Assembly (NCBI RefSeq): GCF_910596095.1
Contig: NC_056535.1
Span: 28,242,505 to 28,306,504, forward strand
DNA: 64,000 nt
Direction: 5' to 3'
Source of the DNA: Thunnus maccoyii
Taxonomy: Eukaryota > Chordata > Actinopteri > Scombriformes > Scombridae
Shown here piece by piece: positions 1 through 12,478 of this stretch (position 1 is the stretch's first letter; every line of letters begins with the position of its first letter). The position numbers and the translations under genes were made by a program. The notes beneath the pieces are model-generated. The model saw only the letters and a list, made by a program, of their open reading frames with translations. It was not told the DNA's origin and searched no databases.

Positions 1-381
1 GTCACAGATTAGGACATTTTGTTACTGTGACCAAATGGAGACAGTAGAACAGACATTCATTGGGAAGAGTTGACTAGAAGTGCTTTATATTTTAAAAGAT
101 GAGTCCATAGCTAGTTTATAAATCAATTTGGATTCAGGTTATTTAGTACAATTGCAGCAATATTTCTTCCTGAGGAGACATCTCTGATCCTCAAAGCAAA
201 GCGGTGAAAAGTCAGCAGCATAAATTCCTCTGGGAACTCATCCTCGACCTGTCGAGTGGGGAAGAAAGGTTTTCACGCTCAGATGCACTTCACCTGGCAT
301 CTATACACCCATCAAATCTCTGCTGTTTTAAAGACATTGTAACACAAGTGTCATGTCGTATACTGTATCTGGTGTTTCTAG

Positions 382-2549
382 ACTCTCCAGACAGAGGTTC
401 AGAATCTGAAGGACCAGGTGCAGGAGCTGCACCGAGACCTGACCAAGCACCACTCCATCATCAACACAGATCAAATGGGCGAGATCCTGGACAGATCGCT
501 GCACATTGACAGCCAGATAGCTTCCCAGTACTCCACTGTGGAAACTATGAGAGTCATGTTTGAAGAGGTACGCCGAGTGATACCTTGATGTTTTGACCTT
601 TATAATATATACTGGTCTTTGCCAGGGATCTTCTGAAAAAAAAAAAGGTTTCTACATTTGTCCTCAGTCAGTGCCCCTAGCTGCATACTAAAAAGTCATT
701 GTTAAACATTGTCATGAATTGAGACTGCTAGGAATGCAAACAGAGGGAAAAGAAAAGTAGCAAATGTCAAGTTATCCCCTGAGTCAACTGACTGCAGTTA
801 CCTTAATATTTTACTTCATGAGAATGAGCCTACTTATCTCATTTTCTTCACAGATGTGGGATGAGACTTTTCAGAGGGTCACTAACGAGCAGGAGATCTA
901 TGAGGGTTCGTCTTCAACAGTGACAGCAAAAATTTTAATTTATTGCTCAAACTTTTTACTCTTATTTTACTCACATTTTCTTTGTTTATTGCTTTTAGCC
1001 CAGCTTCATGATCTGATGCAGTTGAAGCAGGAGAACTCTTACCTAACCACTATCGCCAGGCAGATCAGCCCCTACATCCTGTCCATCGCTAAGGTCAAAG
1101 AGAGGCTCGAGCCCAGGTGTTGTATTCAGAGGATGTATTACCTTCATACTGTACTCCATCTGCTGCCATATTATTTGACTGATGACAGTGAATGGGAGCA
1201 AATGGAAACTCTTCATGCCTCCGAAGGGGCTTTGATATAAAGTACCACTGCTTGCAGCATGGGGAGGGGCTATGTATTGGGATGGATAAAGAAAATTATG
1301 ACAAAAATCCTAGTTTGTCTTGTAAACAGTTGTAGTTGTGTTTTCTGTTGTCAGCTTTTCTTTTAAGCGGAGTTTAATGATGAATCTGTGATATTCTATG
1401 TTGGTCTTAATGTCAACAAACCTCATGAAAAACCAACAGTGAGTTGTACCTTTTAACACATTTTCTCTGTGTGTAGGCTATTTCTCTGAGCCATGGATGT
1501 TCATTTATTCCTTCACCATGAAGATGTGCACTGTATTATATACTTGTAAATCCCACATACACTGTCCTGGTAGTGTAAACTCACTATAGCTCCAATTTTA
1601 TATTAATCCACAGCAGAAAATAGTGCACAAATGCACTAATAACTCCTGTTTGAGTAAGTAATTACTACAGTGGACAGCTGTTTTAGGAGATTACTGAGAG
1701 ATGGTTACATTGTTGGTTTGTTATTTTAATGGGTTTTGTTGACAGTAAGAAAAATATAGAATAACCCTAGCTTTGTCCTCTAAAAAATTATCATATTTCA
1801 AAATGTATTTTCTAGGTTTCAGGAGCCTAAAGAGCACCATGATGACCGCACAGAAACAATGCTGAAAATCTATGAAGACAGCACGATGACCAAAGAAAGT
1901 CAAGACAGGTATGAACTTTTATTGAGCACAACTGTAGTTTTTCTACATGTAAAGCCTCGTGTAATGCAAAATTTAACAAAAAGTAAAAGATTTCTAGTTG
2001 CACACGCAGCTCCATTACATTTAGGTATAGAAACATCCAGCCATACATTCAGCCATAGAAACAGGTAGGTTTAAAAGCTGCCCCAGTGCAGGAAAGACTG
2101 AAAAGTGTCAATTTTAATATTTCACATTGTTTGTATGACTTTATATGACTATTTAAACATTGCATTATATGTCTGCAATCTTATGAACCCATGTGGGCTG
2201 AACAACCTTGTATGAATGACAGAAAAAAATAATCAACCAATCATCTTGTAAACACCCAAAATGTTACATGGAGCAATAGGCCTAGGTTTAATAACAGTAA
2301 CAGTGTATAACTAAACTCTTTAAAATAGTAACATTTATTGACTATGTGTCTACGTGGTGGATTTTGAAGTGAAGCACCTAATTTATTTTGCTTGACAGTG
2401 ACAACCAGACCTGTGTCACAGACCAAGACAGAGACAAGAACAACCGCACGCTGCTTCTCGAGGCGGGGGAGAGCTCTGTCAAGACCAATCGGTCAGGCAG
2501 GCAGAGGGGCCCCGCGGAGACGTCCAGCCTCAATGAGATGCCTTCATAA
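382..2549 (+). CDS. rnf207: RING finger protein 207, C-terminal five exons (partial, 5' end outside window)
   Basis: Coding exons: 382-567, 854-905, 999-1116, 1816-1908 and 2399-2549; the stop is TAA at 2547-2549. Every intron is GT-AG and the codon phases join without a break (0, 1, 2, 2), giving 199 residues. The first exon encodes a heptad-rich coiled coil (LQTEVQNLKDQVQELHRDLT) followed by an IASQYSTVETMR stretch. The second and third encode MWDETFQRVTNEQEIYE and a QLHDLMQLKQENSYLTTIA region ending in KVKERLEPR. These match the C-terminal half of vertebrate RNF207 as I recall it. RNF207 is an intracellular RING/B-box protein; in mammals and zebrafish it affects cardiac repolarisation through the hERG channel and HSP70. 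The RING and B-box exons must lie left of position 1. The last exon is a divergent, polar tail ending LNEMPS. The gene is convergent with agtrap. Paralogue a or b cannot be told from this part. Confidence 0.87.
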
Positions 2550-4957
2550 ACACCTGTCATTTGATTTCTGTCCCCCTCTCCCCTCTTTGCCTCTGTGCTA
2601 CAATGCCTTAATTCAACTATAACAAGCCCAGGATGGTATGTGGCTTCGCCGTCTGTCCAGATACTGTACATAACATCTTCTCAGCAGCAGGGACCTGTCA
2701 ACAGCTCCAAGGTGGAAACCTTTGACAGACTCTGCCAGCACTAACTAGACATGGATACATGGAGGTCACAGACATACGACAGCTTCATTGTTCAAGATAC
2801 CGACACCATAAAGAATTGCTTTGTTATTATTTAAGAGCCATGAACTGCCTTAATGAGAGATATGGAGTGGAGTGAATATATTTGTCTTTTTGTTGTTCTG
2901 TTTGTGCTTTGGCTGTTAAAATGATAAATATGCTAGGAGTGTGACTTATCGCTGTGTCTTTTTTTTTTTTTTTTTTTCTACAGTGTGTCTGCTGGAATTG
3001 CTTTTTGCAGTATCTATTCTTTGCATAAAACATTTTTTGGAGGCTAGGGGCTTATGATGGATGACTGCCCAGGTCCGATTCCCTAGAAGATTGTTGAACC
3101 GGTGTGACAGCACAGATGGAACACAGCAAATGCAATGATGTGTGTGTCATTCTGGTTGTCAGTGTAGGTCACATGTTGTGTGTGTCATGTGTATCAGCCC
3201 CATGCATCAGCCCCCTTCAAAATGAGGCAGTCTTTTACAGGAGTCTGCAGTTTCCTGCAGTTTCTACATCTACATGCAAAAAGTGCAAAAGCTGGAATTA
3301 CAGAGGTGTGTGAATGTAAATGGCCTCGCCTTAACCCTGATCTCCTGATAGTTTTTCAGACTCCACACTCATACTCAATATGCCAGCCTACCAAGGCACA
3401 GTGTACTGCTGTAAGAAATATATTCCTCTTAGTCTGCCCCTCGACTTCATCACGTCGGTGTCAGCAGCATGCTTTAAGGAGTTTGCCTTGCATGAAAATC
3501 AGCAGGTAACTGTCCACCTCTCTTACTTTCTCCTACCCTTATACAGTATATTCTGCTTAATTAATCTGGTTGGTATTTTAAACAGATCCCATGTTGAAAC
3601 TGACAAGAAGCGGAACGTAGAGGCATTTACCCTACTGCTGCAAAGGCAGGCTGATCTGGAGGAGCTGCCATGTATCACCAGAAAAAAATTGAATTTGAAT
3701 TGATTTCAGGAGATAGTGTTGCTACGAGTAAAAGCTTTTTTTTGAAGGACTTTTTATGCTGCTGAGAAAAACAACATTTTTGAGAAACACACTGGAGTGA
3801 TTCAAGGTGAAACCTCCCCACCTGCTACCAGCACACAGACAGGGACGGCCCAAATTCTTGGCACAGCTACGGATAATAATGAGGACCTAGACTGATGGCT
3901 TCGGCAAACAGAAGGAGAAGGTTATTTACATTATATAGACGGAGCTAAAGTGGGTTTGTTCAGAGACACCGCTGCACAGAAAATATTGGGGTCATGTTGG
4001 CCTTAAGGAACAGTCCTGCTCTGCAGAGGAGTCAGAGGTGCAGATTCATTAAAAATACATTTGTGACAGCAGAGTAACAAATGGCTGTGCCTCTGCTCTG
4101 GTCCTGTACTCCCTCCCCGTGGTCATTCATCATCTGCACTCATCGAACCACCACTGTTCATTATTCTCTCTCTCTCAGCCTCTACTGTGCTCCCTCACCT
4201 ATTGCCTGAGGGGGGGAAAATAAAACTCAGAAGGTTATTTCACTCCAAGAAATAAAAGTTCTTTTTTAGAGGCATTCATGGCACAATCGGAGGTAAAGTT
4301 CACAGAGATATGGCTCTCATTTCTTTAACAATTAAGACAGGATACATCTTTGCTCCATTCACTTTAGAGCAGGTGCCAGAGTCGACACTGAAGGAAGAAT
4401 GCTGCCTCCAAGGCTCCATTTTTTTTAAACTCTTAAGTCTTCATCACATAATTGAGAAAAATACCATTAAAGATAGAAGAGAAAGAGAAAGATAAGATAA
4501 AATGAAAGTTTAATGATCTCCATGGAAAAATTGGGTCACTGAAAAAATAAAAGAAGATTTTCATTTAAAAGAATACAATTAGAGCAAATACAGCAGATGA
4601 AGTAAAAAAACAAAAACCCACAAATGGTATAATGAGGATGAAAATGTTACATATAGACCTTCAGTCGTTGTGTGCAGTAATGATACAGAACTCCAAACGG
4701 CCCTAAAAATTCTTAATGACCTAAAACAGATTTACAGGTTCATATATTTTTATAGATTTTTATATTGGGATTATTGATCGTGCTTTTAAAACCCGATGAG
4801 AGCATAAGGGAGTAGTCCAGACTTTCTATATTGCAGGTTAACTTGATCTTAACACCTGGTCCCTGGACAGTTTTCAGGCTCCATCTCTCAACCATGTTTG
4901 AGAGGCATTTCTTTTTAGTTTCTAGAAAATAACTATTTGGCAAACGAATGAGTCATA
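2550..4957 (+). other. rnf207 3' untranslated region and downstream flank
   Basis: No coding exon is seen. The first part is presumably rnf207 3' UTR. It contains a poly(T) run at about 2960-2978. AATAAA polyadenylation hexamers occur at 4219-4224 and 4251-4256, which would make a UTR of about 1.7 kb. The true end cannot be fixed from sequence. Short open frames here have no recognisable domain. From about 4500 to 4957 the DNA is AT-rich and featureless. Confidence 0.35.
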
Positions 4958-6235
4958 TACCTGCAGTGTTATTTTTATCACTTGTGATATATAACACAAG
5001 GACTTCACAGCAACACTAGGAGCTCTGTGAAGCATGCTAATATGATCACAATGACAAACTTGCTTTTACCATGTTGGTCACATCTTGGTGTGGTGTGTTA
5101 GCATGCTAACATTTGCTAGTTAGCACTTAAGACAAAGTACAGCTGAGGATGATGGGAATGTTTTTCAAGTATTTGGTCATAAACCTAAATATAGGACCAT
5201 TTAAACTTTGACCTGATGGTGGTGCTGGAGGTAAAATCAAGGGAATCTCCAAAGTCATAATAATTCACCCTGGGGGGAATAAAATGTGTGTAAAAGAGTA
5301 CCTGCGCACAGCTATATTATTCCCAGATGTTTAACTCCACATGGCTGTGACAACCTATACATGACTTCAGGTAAGGCTGAGGGTGTGAACACACTTGTAG
5401 ATGAGATAATGAAGACATATCATATGTCATTTGTAAACTGAATAATTAAGAATACACATGTGAGGACAATAATATTTCAATAATATTAAATGCATACACA
5501 CTCAAATAAAAAAAGGTTATATACAAATATTTCTTAGGATGCTCAATAAGAAAATAAATGCTAAATCAAGCAAAAGTGCTAAATATATATTCAGATGCAT
5601 TATCATAAAAAAAGACATACATTACATTACTAGGTGGTCACACAATACTCATATCAAGATTGCATTTCAAGTACTAGATTACATCCATACATGCTCACAC
5701 AAAACAGGAAGATATCTGTGTGTATATGTTTATAGGATATATGTGGAAATATTTCTTAGAATGCTATGTTCATTGAGAAAATTAAAATGCAAAATATATG
5801 TTCAGATGCGCTATCATTAAAAGGACGTACATTTCAAAAACACACTTAATTTTTTTATAAAGAAATGTACAAAATATTTTAAGGAGATGTACAGTAGTAG
5901 TAGACGTGGTAGAGGCCACTCAGAGATACCCAAAGCCCAGACCTACAGTGGTCAAAACATTGTCATGTCCATGTGGAATTAAATGAGACAATATTTTTTT
6001 TCTTTTGTGCAGATTTTTGTTGCCCAGCACCTGCAAAAAATTGATGAATAGAATGTATCAACCTCTGTGTCAACCTCATAATGTCAACCCTGGAGGTCAG
6101 GCTCAGGGGATCACTGATGCCATTAAGACACATCGTCTACCAACTATGAACCTCGGTATAACATTTATGACACTTCATATCATAGTTGTTGAGATTGCCA
6201 TATGGAGCGTTGCTAAGAGTTCCTCTTGAACCAAT
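4958..6235. repeat. Degenerate dispersed teleost repeat, with an internal local duplication
   Basis: About 4980-5290 carries the motif AGCATGCTAACATTTG followed by an AAAGTACAGCTGAGGATGAT-type segment. It then continues into a TGGTGGTGCTGGAGG...AATTCACCCTGGGG segment. A related tail, with CATAGTTGTTGAGATTG, is at about 6100-6230. The same order of motifs recurs at 22690-23200, so this is a dispersed family; I recall it as common in perciform genomes. Between the two pieces, 5520-5625 and 5740-5835 are similar to each other (both have AATATTTCTTAG, then TTCAGATGC...TATCAT) and are offset by about 222 bp. No coding capacity is seen. Confidence 0.6.
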
Positions 6236-8437
6236 GATGATTAGATTAGATATTAGCTTAGTTTAGAGTACACTGTTGCATCTGGAATATAATAATATTA
6301 TTTTTGGTTAAGTTTGTGGTGATGTTTTCTGCTGTTTTCTTTACAAAATGTTCAGTCTTCATACCATATGTTTTATATGACTCTTCAAATATTCATCTTC
6401 TTCATTACAAATCGCTGTGATCTGTGCTTGACACTGAGGTCTGTGGTTTAAAATCATGCACATGTGGATACACTCATTGTTTTAATCTACCTGATAAGCT
6501 CTAAATTGTTTTTGTGGAATGATTTAAACTCTAGCAAAGTCCAGCTTTTCTTAACCTCCTTTCAGAAATGCCTTCCTGAAAGCAACAAGCACTTTTTAGA
6601 GGTTATTTCGTTTCATTTTGTACAAAAAAATCTGTCCCTCGCCTAATGGTGGGGGATTTGTTGGCCCCCTTCTCCACTGGCTGCTGTGGACTAGAGGGTA
6701 ATTGGAATCAATTTTGATGGCGTTATCGCCGGTGACAGATGCACAAGGCCGCAGTGTGAAAAGGTCAAGGGTTGAGAGAGCCCTCCCAAGAGACTTTAGA
6801 TGCTTGAGGCATAAAAATGTCATCCCTGAATCAATTCCACATGTGAACACTGGTTTAATCTCTGAGGTGTTTTGAGCATGACTGTTGTAGTTTTCTTACC
6901 GCTGGGTACTGAGCAGCTCCAGACAGCAGGGGAAGGTTCAGCAAGATGTTCAAGATATGGAGACGATTACTTTTTCCACAGAGATCTTCCCATCTAGGGA
7001 TTCCTGCTGAAAACCTCTCTGATTCTCTCCTCTGTGCACCTAAACTCAATTAGAGACATGTAGGTCAAGCATGTCAATATTCTTTATCACTCACTGCTAC
7101 CGTGCTGTATAATTAACCCAGGAGTCATAGCCAAGGGTTTCAATTTAACCCCAACAGCTCTGAGGGTCATATTTTTCCTCCCATCCTCTTGGTGAAGTGT
7201 GTCAAGGAGAAAACAGGATATTTGCATTTTCTTTGCATTTATTTATTTAAAAACATTTGAATATTATATCTTAGGAGGCTGAGCTCAGTCTGACAATTTA
7301 GTTTACACTGAGGTCTTGTTTTCTGAGAATCAAAAAGGGAAACAGAAAGGATTTATGAGAGGAGATGGGGGAGAAATAGCAGACAGCACTTAGAAAAAAA
7401 TAAGACAAAAGGTATACATAAATCCTCTGTAACTATAAGTATAATAGTCTTTGTTCAATAAATATTAGGAATTAAAGTTGTGGGGATATGAGTGTGATAA
7501 TGATTTTGATCATGACTTGATAAAGTGGCAGAATATTACAAGAAACCTGCAGCTAAATGATTTATTTCAGGCACCTCGGACACTTGTCATATGTGCGGTG
7601 AATTTTCTATATCACAATTATAAAGAAGTAAAAATTGATAGTTTCACTGTGTCAAGAGTAAACAACATGAATTCCTTTTAAAAAAATCTATTGGCCAATT
7701 TTATCTCAGAAATATTGGTCTCCTCAAGATGCTGTAAATAAAACATTTCTTATTGTGTTGGACGTCTGCAGTCCTGAAGCTGCACACATTCATTCCTTCA
7801 AAACCTCTCCAGGGATTGTCACTAATGCAATAACAGAGCTGACAAATTGAGTTCCTTTTATTGCATCGAACAACAATGGCAGCGAGCAAGTGTGTCCTTG
7901 ACTCGGAGGAATCACAGGTGTGAATCTGAGGATGTGTCAAACCTGCATGCATGCAAGACTCAGGAGAGGCAGCCCAGCAGCTCCTTATTAATCAACAGCT
8001 TGTTGGGCTGCTGGCCATGTACTCCTGTTCCTCTCCTCCCCCATCTCCTTCTTTCTTTTCCCAATCCACCTTCACCCCCACCATCCTCTTCCTCCATCTC
8101 TACTCCCCTCCTCCTCATCCTCTTCCTTTTTCCTTCCTTTTTTTTTTTTTTTTTTTTTACAGCCACAGCGTTCCATGCTGGTCAGACAGAAGCTCGGCAC
8201 AAATTAATCATTAACAGGTTACCTACTCTGTTAATTAAGACCTCTCTGAGATGCTTTCTCAAGTGTAAAGAAAGGCACAAAACACAAAAGGATGTTAAAA
8301 GAAAATTGCGGAAAAATAAGACTACACATTGATTATTGTCAACATTTTTAACATATAATACTGTTCCTGCTTTTCAAATGCCTGAAATGTCTTGCCTAGT
8401 CAGAGTCTTAACTTAAATTCCAGTTATGCAAAACCCG
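6236..8437. other. Intergenic DNA, no gene recognised
   Basis: No exon with good splice sites or known protein similarity was found. About 6640-7180 is less AT-rich and less repetitive than its surroundings and could be a conserved regulatory element, but that is a guess. About 8015-8160 is a pyrimidine-rich tract (CTCC/CTTC) ending in a poly(T) run, which produces spurious open frames on both strands. Confidence 0.4.
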
Positions 8438-9306
8438 CTTAAAGGGGAACTATTATGTTTTTCCTTATTTTCAGTCATATATATATATATATACATATAT
8501 ATATATGTATATATATATGATGTTACAATGTTGGATATTCATGTTAAAAGTGGCCTACATGTCAGATAATGAAGTAAATGTAGAAGTAATCCCTGTGATT
8601 AAAAAACACCGGCTTCAGACTGCTCTGAAGGCTTGGTTTCCAAAGTTTTTTTCTACTTTCAGCTTGACGTCAACTCGTGAAGGATTTCTTTACATGGTTA
8701 TCCGCTCCATGCACAGTGCACAAGTTCACTGCTCCACTCCGCCAACATTATGGCAGCCCGGCAAAGTAAAATAAGTTGTTTATCTGTTGGATGTGTGCTG
8801 GTCGTCTGCAGCTCTTCATCAGACATCATCATCACTGTGGCTGTTTTTGCTTGTACTAGTCCTCCCTGCATTATTTTAACTGATCTGCTGAACAAATAGC
8901 TCCAAATATGTCCATATGTTGTTGTTTCGATGAAGCTCTACTAATTCAGTGAATTACATGTTTCACTTCCTGTAAATTCTTCACAATAAAAGTCTTTGGT
9001 TATTTAGTCATTTGAAAGCTTTAATTTGAAGTATTAGAGCAGGAAATGTTGGGTCTGCATCAGTAGTAACTTAACACAAGTCTGATACATACTGCCCCTC
9101 GGCAGTTTCCAGAAACCTGGCCAATCAGAACAGAGTGGGTTCATTGGGAGGGGGGCCTTGTGTGTTAGAGACAGAGGCTGAACTGAGGGCTACATAAAGG
9201 GCCAGTACAAGATAAATATGGAGTTTTTTTTAAACTATGAATCATGCAAAGTTACTGTAGTGGAGTCCAAAAATAAGCATAATGAGCATAATAGGTCATC
9301 TTTAAG
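8438..9306. mobile_element. Non-autonomous DNA transposon (MITE-like) with terminal inverted repeats
   Basis: The left end reads CTTAAAGGGGAACTATTATG, and the right end at 9287-9306 is its imperfect inverted complement (CATAATAGGTCATCTTTAAG). The element is about 869 bp with no transposase frame. An AT dinucleotide microsatellite sits at about 8477-8518, just inside the left end. I recall elements beginning TTAAAGGGGAAC as frequent in fish. A short related start (CTTAAAGGGGACAT) is present at 43252 without a matching right end. No clear target-site duplication was identified, so the superfamily is open. Confidence 0.6.
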
Positions 9307-11925
9307 ATTTTGACCAATAAATGTGTTTCTCCTTTTACATCTTGTTTTTTGCAGGTCTGTGCATTGCCTTGCAGGTTTATTGGCTGACCCACAGTATGAA
9401 AACCAATATACTGTAAATGTGCAAACATCAATGCAAACTGGCTCTAGAGGCTCTGTGTTCTTTTTTATGGCCTGGAGTTTGCTTGTGTTAAGTTATTTAT
9501 GGATGCAAGAGTTACTGTATCTTTCTTATTGTTACTTACTGGAATTATTTCTTTTAAAGAGAGGAGTCAAGTGGATAATTCAACACTGTCAACTATATTT
9601 TATAGCTGACAAAAGTTAGTTTAGTTATGTTTAGTGCTACTGTTCACTATAACTTATATAAAGTCTGATTATTACAGGGTAACAATTTATTTGGGTCTGT
9701 AATTTTTGAATAATTTACAAATAATTTTCTATAATTTTCCTGGGTAGTACTATGTATTTGATGCTAATTATATTTTATTTTCCATATAAAATTGAAGTAT
9801 ATGCTTTCATACATTTTAGACATTTTTTGCATGTTCAGCTGACCTGCTGCACACTGACAAAAAGAGTTTAAGCTAGTAATTAATCAGAATTAATTAATTA
9901 TAAGTGTACTAATTGAACACTGTCTCTGTTTTTCCTATAATTACTTCTTTTAAACTTCCTAGTAAAGTTAGGATATTATTCTGTAATTACGGACCCCTAA
10001 AATAAAACATTATCTTTAAATGAAAGTATATTGAGTCAGTTTGTGATGCATTCCAGTTTTTAATGAAATAGTTTTTGACAAATTAAGTTTTATCTCAACG
10101 CCTCTGCAGCCTACATCTGAAACATTTTTTAAAAAAAAAAGAAGTACATTAATATGCATCCACTTTATTATAATTATAACTGTTTTTCCTTCAACACTTT
10201 TTGACAGCCTGCCAGACAATAAGCATACACTTGTTGCTTACAGAAAAGGTGGATGTGTACCTTTTTTCCTTGTTTTTTTTTTTAATCCAAAGGGACTGAT
10301 GTCAAAACTAAAATTCAAAAGCTGCTAAAATTTAAATAAGTTAAAATGACTGGTTTCTGCTGTGCAGTCTTCCTGGTACAGGGAAATGTTAGTATGTGTT
10401 TATGCTTATGGATGTGTACGAGATTGTTGTTGCTATTGCAGTAATAGAATTTCCATTTATGTTTTTTTAAGAGGCCCAAGGGGCACGATATACTGTACAA
10501 ACAGATGACAAGGCTCTTGCCTCAAGGGCTTACAGCTCCACAGCCCAACACACTCGAGGACAATAAACCATTCAAACCAACCAGAGTTACCACCTTGCAA
10601 TAATGAAAGCCATCAGGGACAGAGACCTTGACTGCAAATTCACAAGCTGTGTGTACTACTTTGATATTTTATATAATTTATTGGGGAGCACTTGTTCTCA
10701 CCCGGGGTATGGATGAAATATGAAAATCAGGTGTGTTTTATTCCAGGTGCATACATTATTATCACTCTAATTACTCTTGTTATATTTGCAATGCGGGAGG
10801 CAGCAGACAGAATATAAATCTTTCACTTTTATGAGACTTTTTTCCATATTTTTAACATTTTAAATCAAGTACACAGGTGCAGTTGTGGTGTGAATTGTAC
10901 CTACTGGTTAAACTGAGTTTTGACAAATTTTAGGACTCATTGAAAATGCGTTCAAACTGAAGGTGAAATGTCTGTGGGAATATGAGCAGTGGGTTGCAAA
11001 ATAAGGTAGAGGGTGAGAAAAGCAAGAAGATAAATGTCTTGTCTGGTTAGATGAATAAAAGCAGGGCAAGAGGACATTTCAAAGCAGGGCAAGAGGAGTG
11101 TGTGGCAGAAAAAGAAGAAAAAATACATAAAAGAATAGGGAAAGAAAAATACTGTATGGCAGCTTGCATGGACCAGAGTGTGACATGTCAGTCTCAAAAT
11201 GTTTCATATTACCAAGCATTCAGATGCTGTTTTAATGTAAAGCTGTGCATATGGTTTTATAGCTATAAAGTTTCATTCAACAAATGTTCTTCATCATTTT
11301 TCTTTATTTTGAAGAGGTAAAACTTGCCTCATAAAATTCCAAATCAGAAGCAACCTTGAAAAGAAAAAGCCTCACAACAACCAAAACAAATTGTGACAAA
11401 TATGATCAGTCTGAAAAAAGAAAATTTTGAAAAATCAGAACCAAAAAGGCAGAGCATGAAAACATGCAGCCCACATCTTTCATTTTTCTTTTACAGTCTT
11501 GACTCAGTGAAAACTGGATTTCAATAGTAGTCGTAACAGTGTTAATATCTTTCAGAAATCATTTCGCCTTGTGCTGTGTTCTCAGAGCATAAATAACATT
11601 TAACTGAAGCAACTACAGCTACAATGTCTGTCTTATTTTAGGATATGCCCACCTCATGACGAGGATTGTTGAACAATATGAGAAAAGAGATACATTTTCT
11701 TGTCACGTTAGTAGATATTTTTACAGTTTCCAAGAAAAATAATATTTAATACAGATATCAAGATAATAAGACTTGTTTAAACTCTACATGATGACTTTTC
11801 ACAGTACAGTGTTATTTTGTAGTAGTCTATTACAGGACATCATTTAGCTTAATTAGACCCCTGTGAATTGCCTATTCATACCTACAGTGTTCCTAGTGCA
11901 AAATTTTATTTTTTAAAAAATTATT
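9307..11925. other. AT-rich intergenic DNA, no gene recognised
   Basis: Intergenic stretch between rnf207 and agtrap, which point toward each other. It is very AT-rich with several poly(A) and poly(T) runs (10130-10141, 10268-10283). Open frames here lack recognisable motifs and do not carry paired splice sites. Nothing functional is visible. Confidence 0.5.
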
Positions 11926-12478
11926 TTAGTAATGCTTTATTTTACAGGTCCTTTAATTTTATAACAGATTCCTGGAATTTTATGTAATTTGCAGGTATTT
12001 AACAGAATTTGTAGGACATTTTACTGAAAAGGTGGTGCAATTTGGTACAAATTATGAGAAAAAATGTTAAAAAGTGTTAGGTTGGTTTAGTTGATAAGTA
12101 CAAACTTATTATATTTAGGTTCCTAGTTGTTAATTTGCACAATTTTTTAATAAATGACTGAAAATACTTAGTTTGTGTTAGTATTGTTACATTAGATTCT
12201 TTCTTAGAAACTCCTCAATGACCGTATTTCCCAAATTACATAAGAATGGACAGTTACACAGAAATGACTTTTAGGAATTGTTGAAAAAATTTTGAAAACT
12301 ACATATGAAACTACAACTCAACTAAAGTAACCTTTTTTCCCCTTTTCATAATTTGTACCAAATTGCACCACCCTTTCTGTAAAATGTCCTTAAAATTAAC
12401 CATTAAGTACCTGCAAACTGCTCTGAAAATTTCCAGGAGATAAGTAGAAAATTAGGGGACCTGTGCGTGTTACCATTA
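11926..12478. mobile_element. Foldback-type palindromic element (long terminal inverted repeats)
   Basis: The left arm at about 11930-12066 and the right arm at about 12331-12476 are inverted copies of each other. The best block is 12031-12056 (GGTGGTGCAATTTGGTACAA then ATTATG) against 12345-12373. Outer matches include ACAGGTCC near 11944 with its complement GGACCTG at 12457. Weaker complementarity continues toward the centre, so the whole 550 bp could fold into one hairpin. There is no open frame. It resembles palindromic MITE or foldback elements of fish. Confidence 0.65.

Noticed and set aside
204..381. Open frame including HKFLWELILDLSSGEER just upstream of the first rnf207 exon
   Set aside because: It looks exon-like, but the only GT after it (269-270) leaves a phase that does not join the next exon, and I do not recognise the peptide as part of RNF207. 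Left unassigned.
764..1240. 158-residue continuous open frame
   Set aside because: It reads through an intron between two rnf207 exons; the hydrophobic middle is intron translation. Splice sites and phases support two separate exons.
7847..8332. 161-residue plus-strand frame and overlapping frames
   Set aside because: A pyrimidine-rich tract gives Ser/Pro/Phe-rich translations with no motifs and no splice context.
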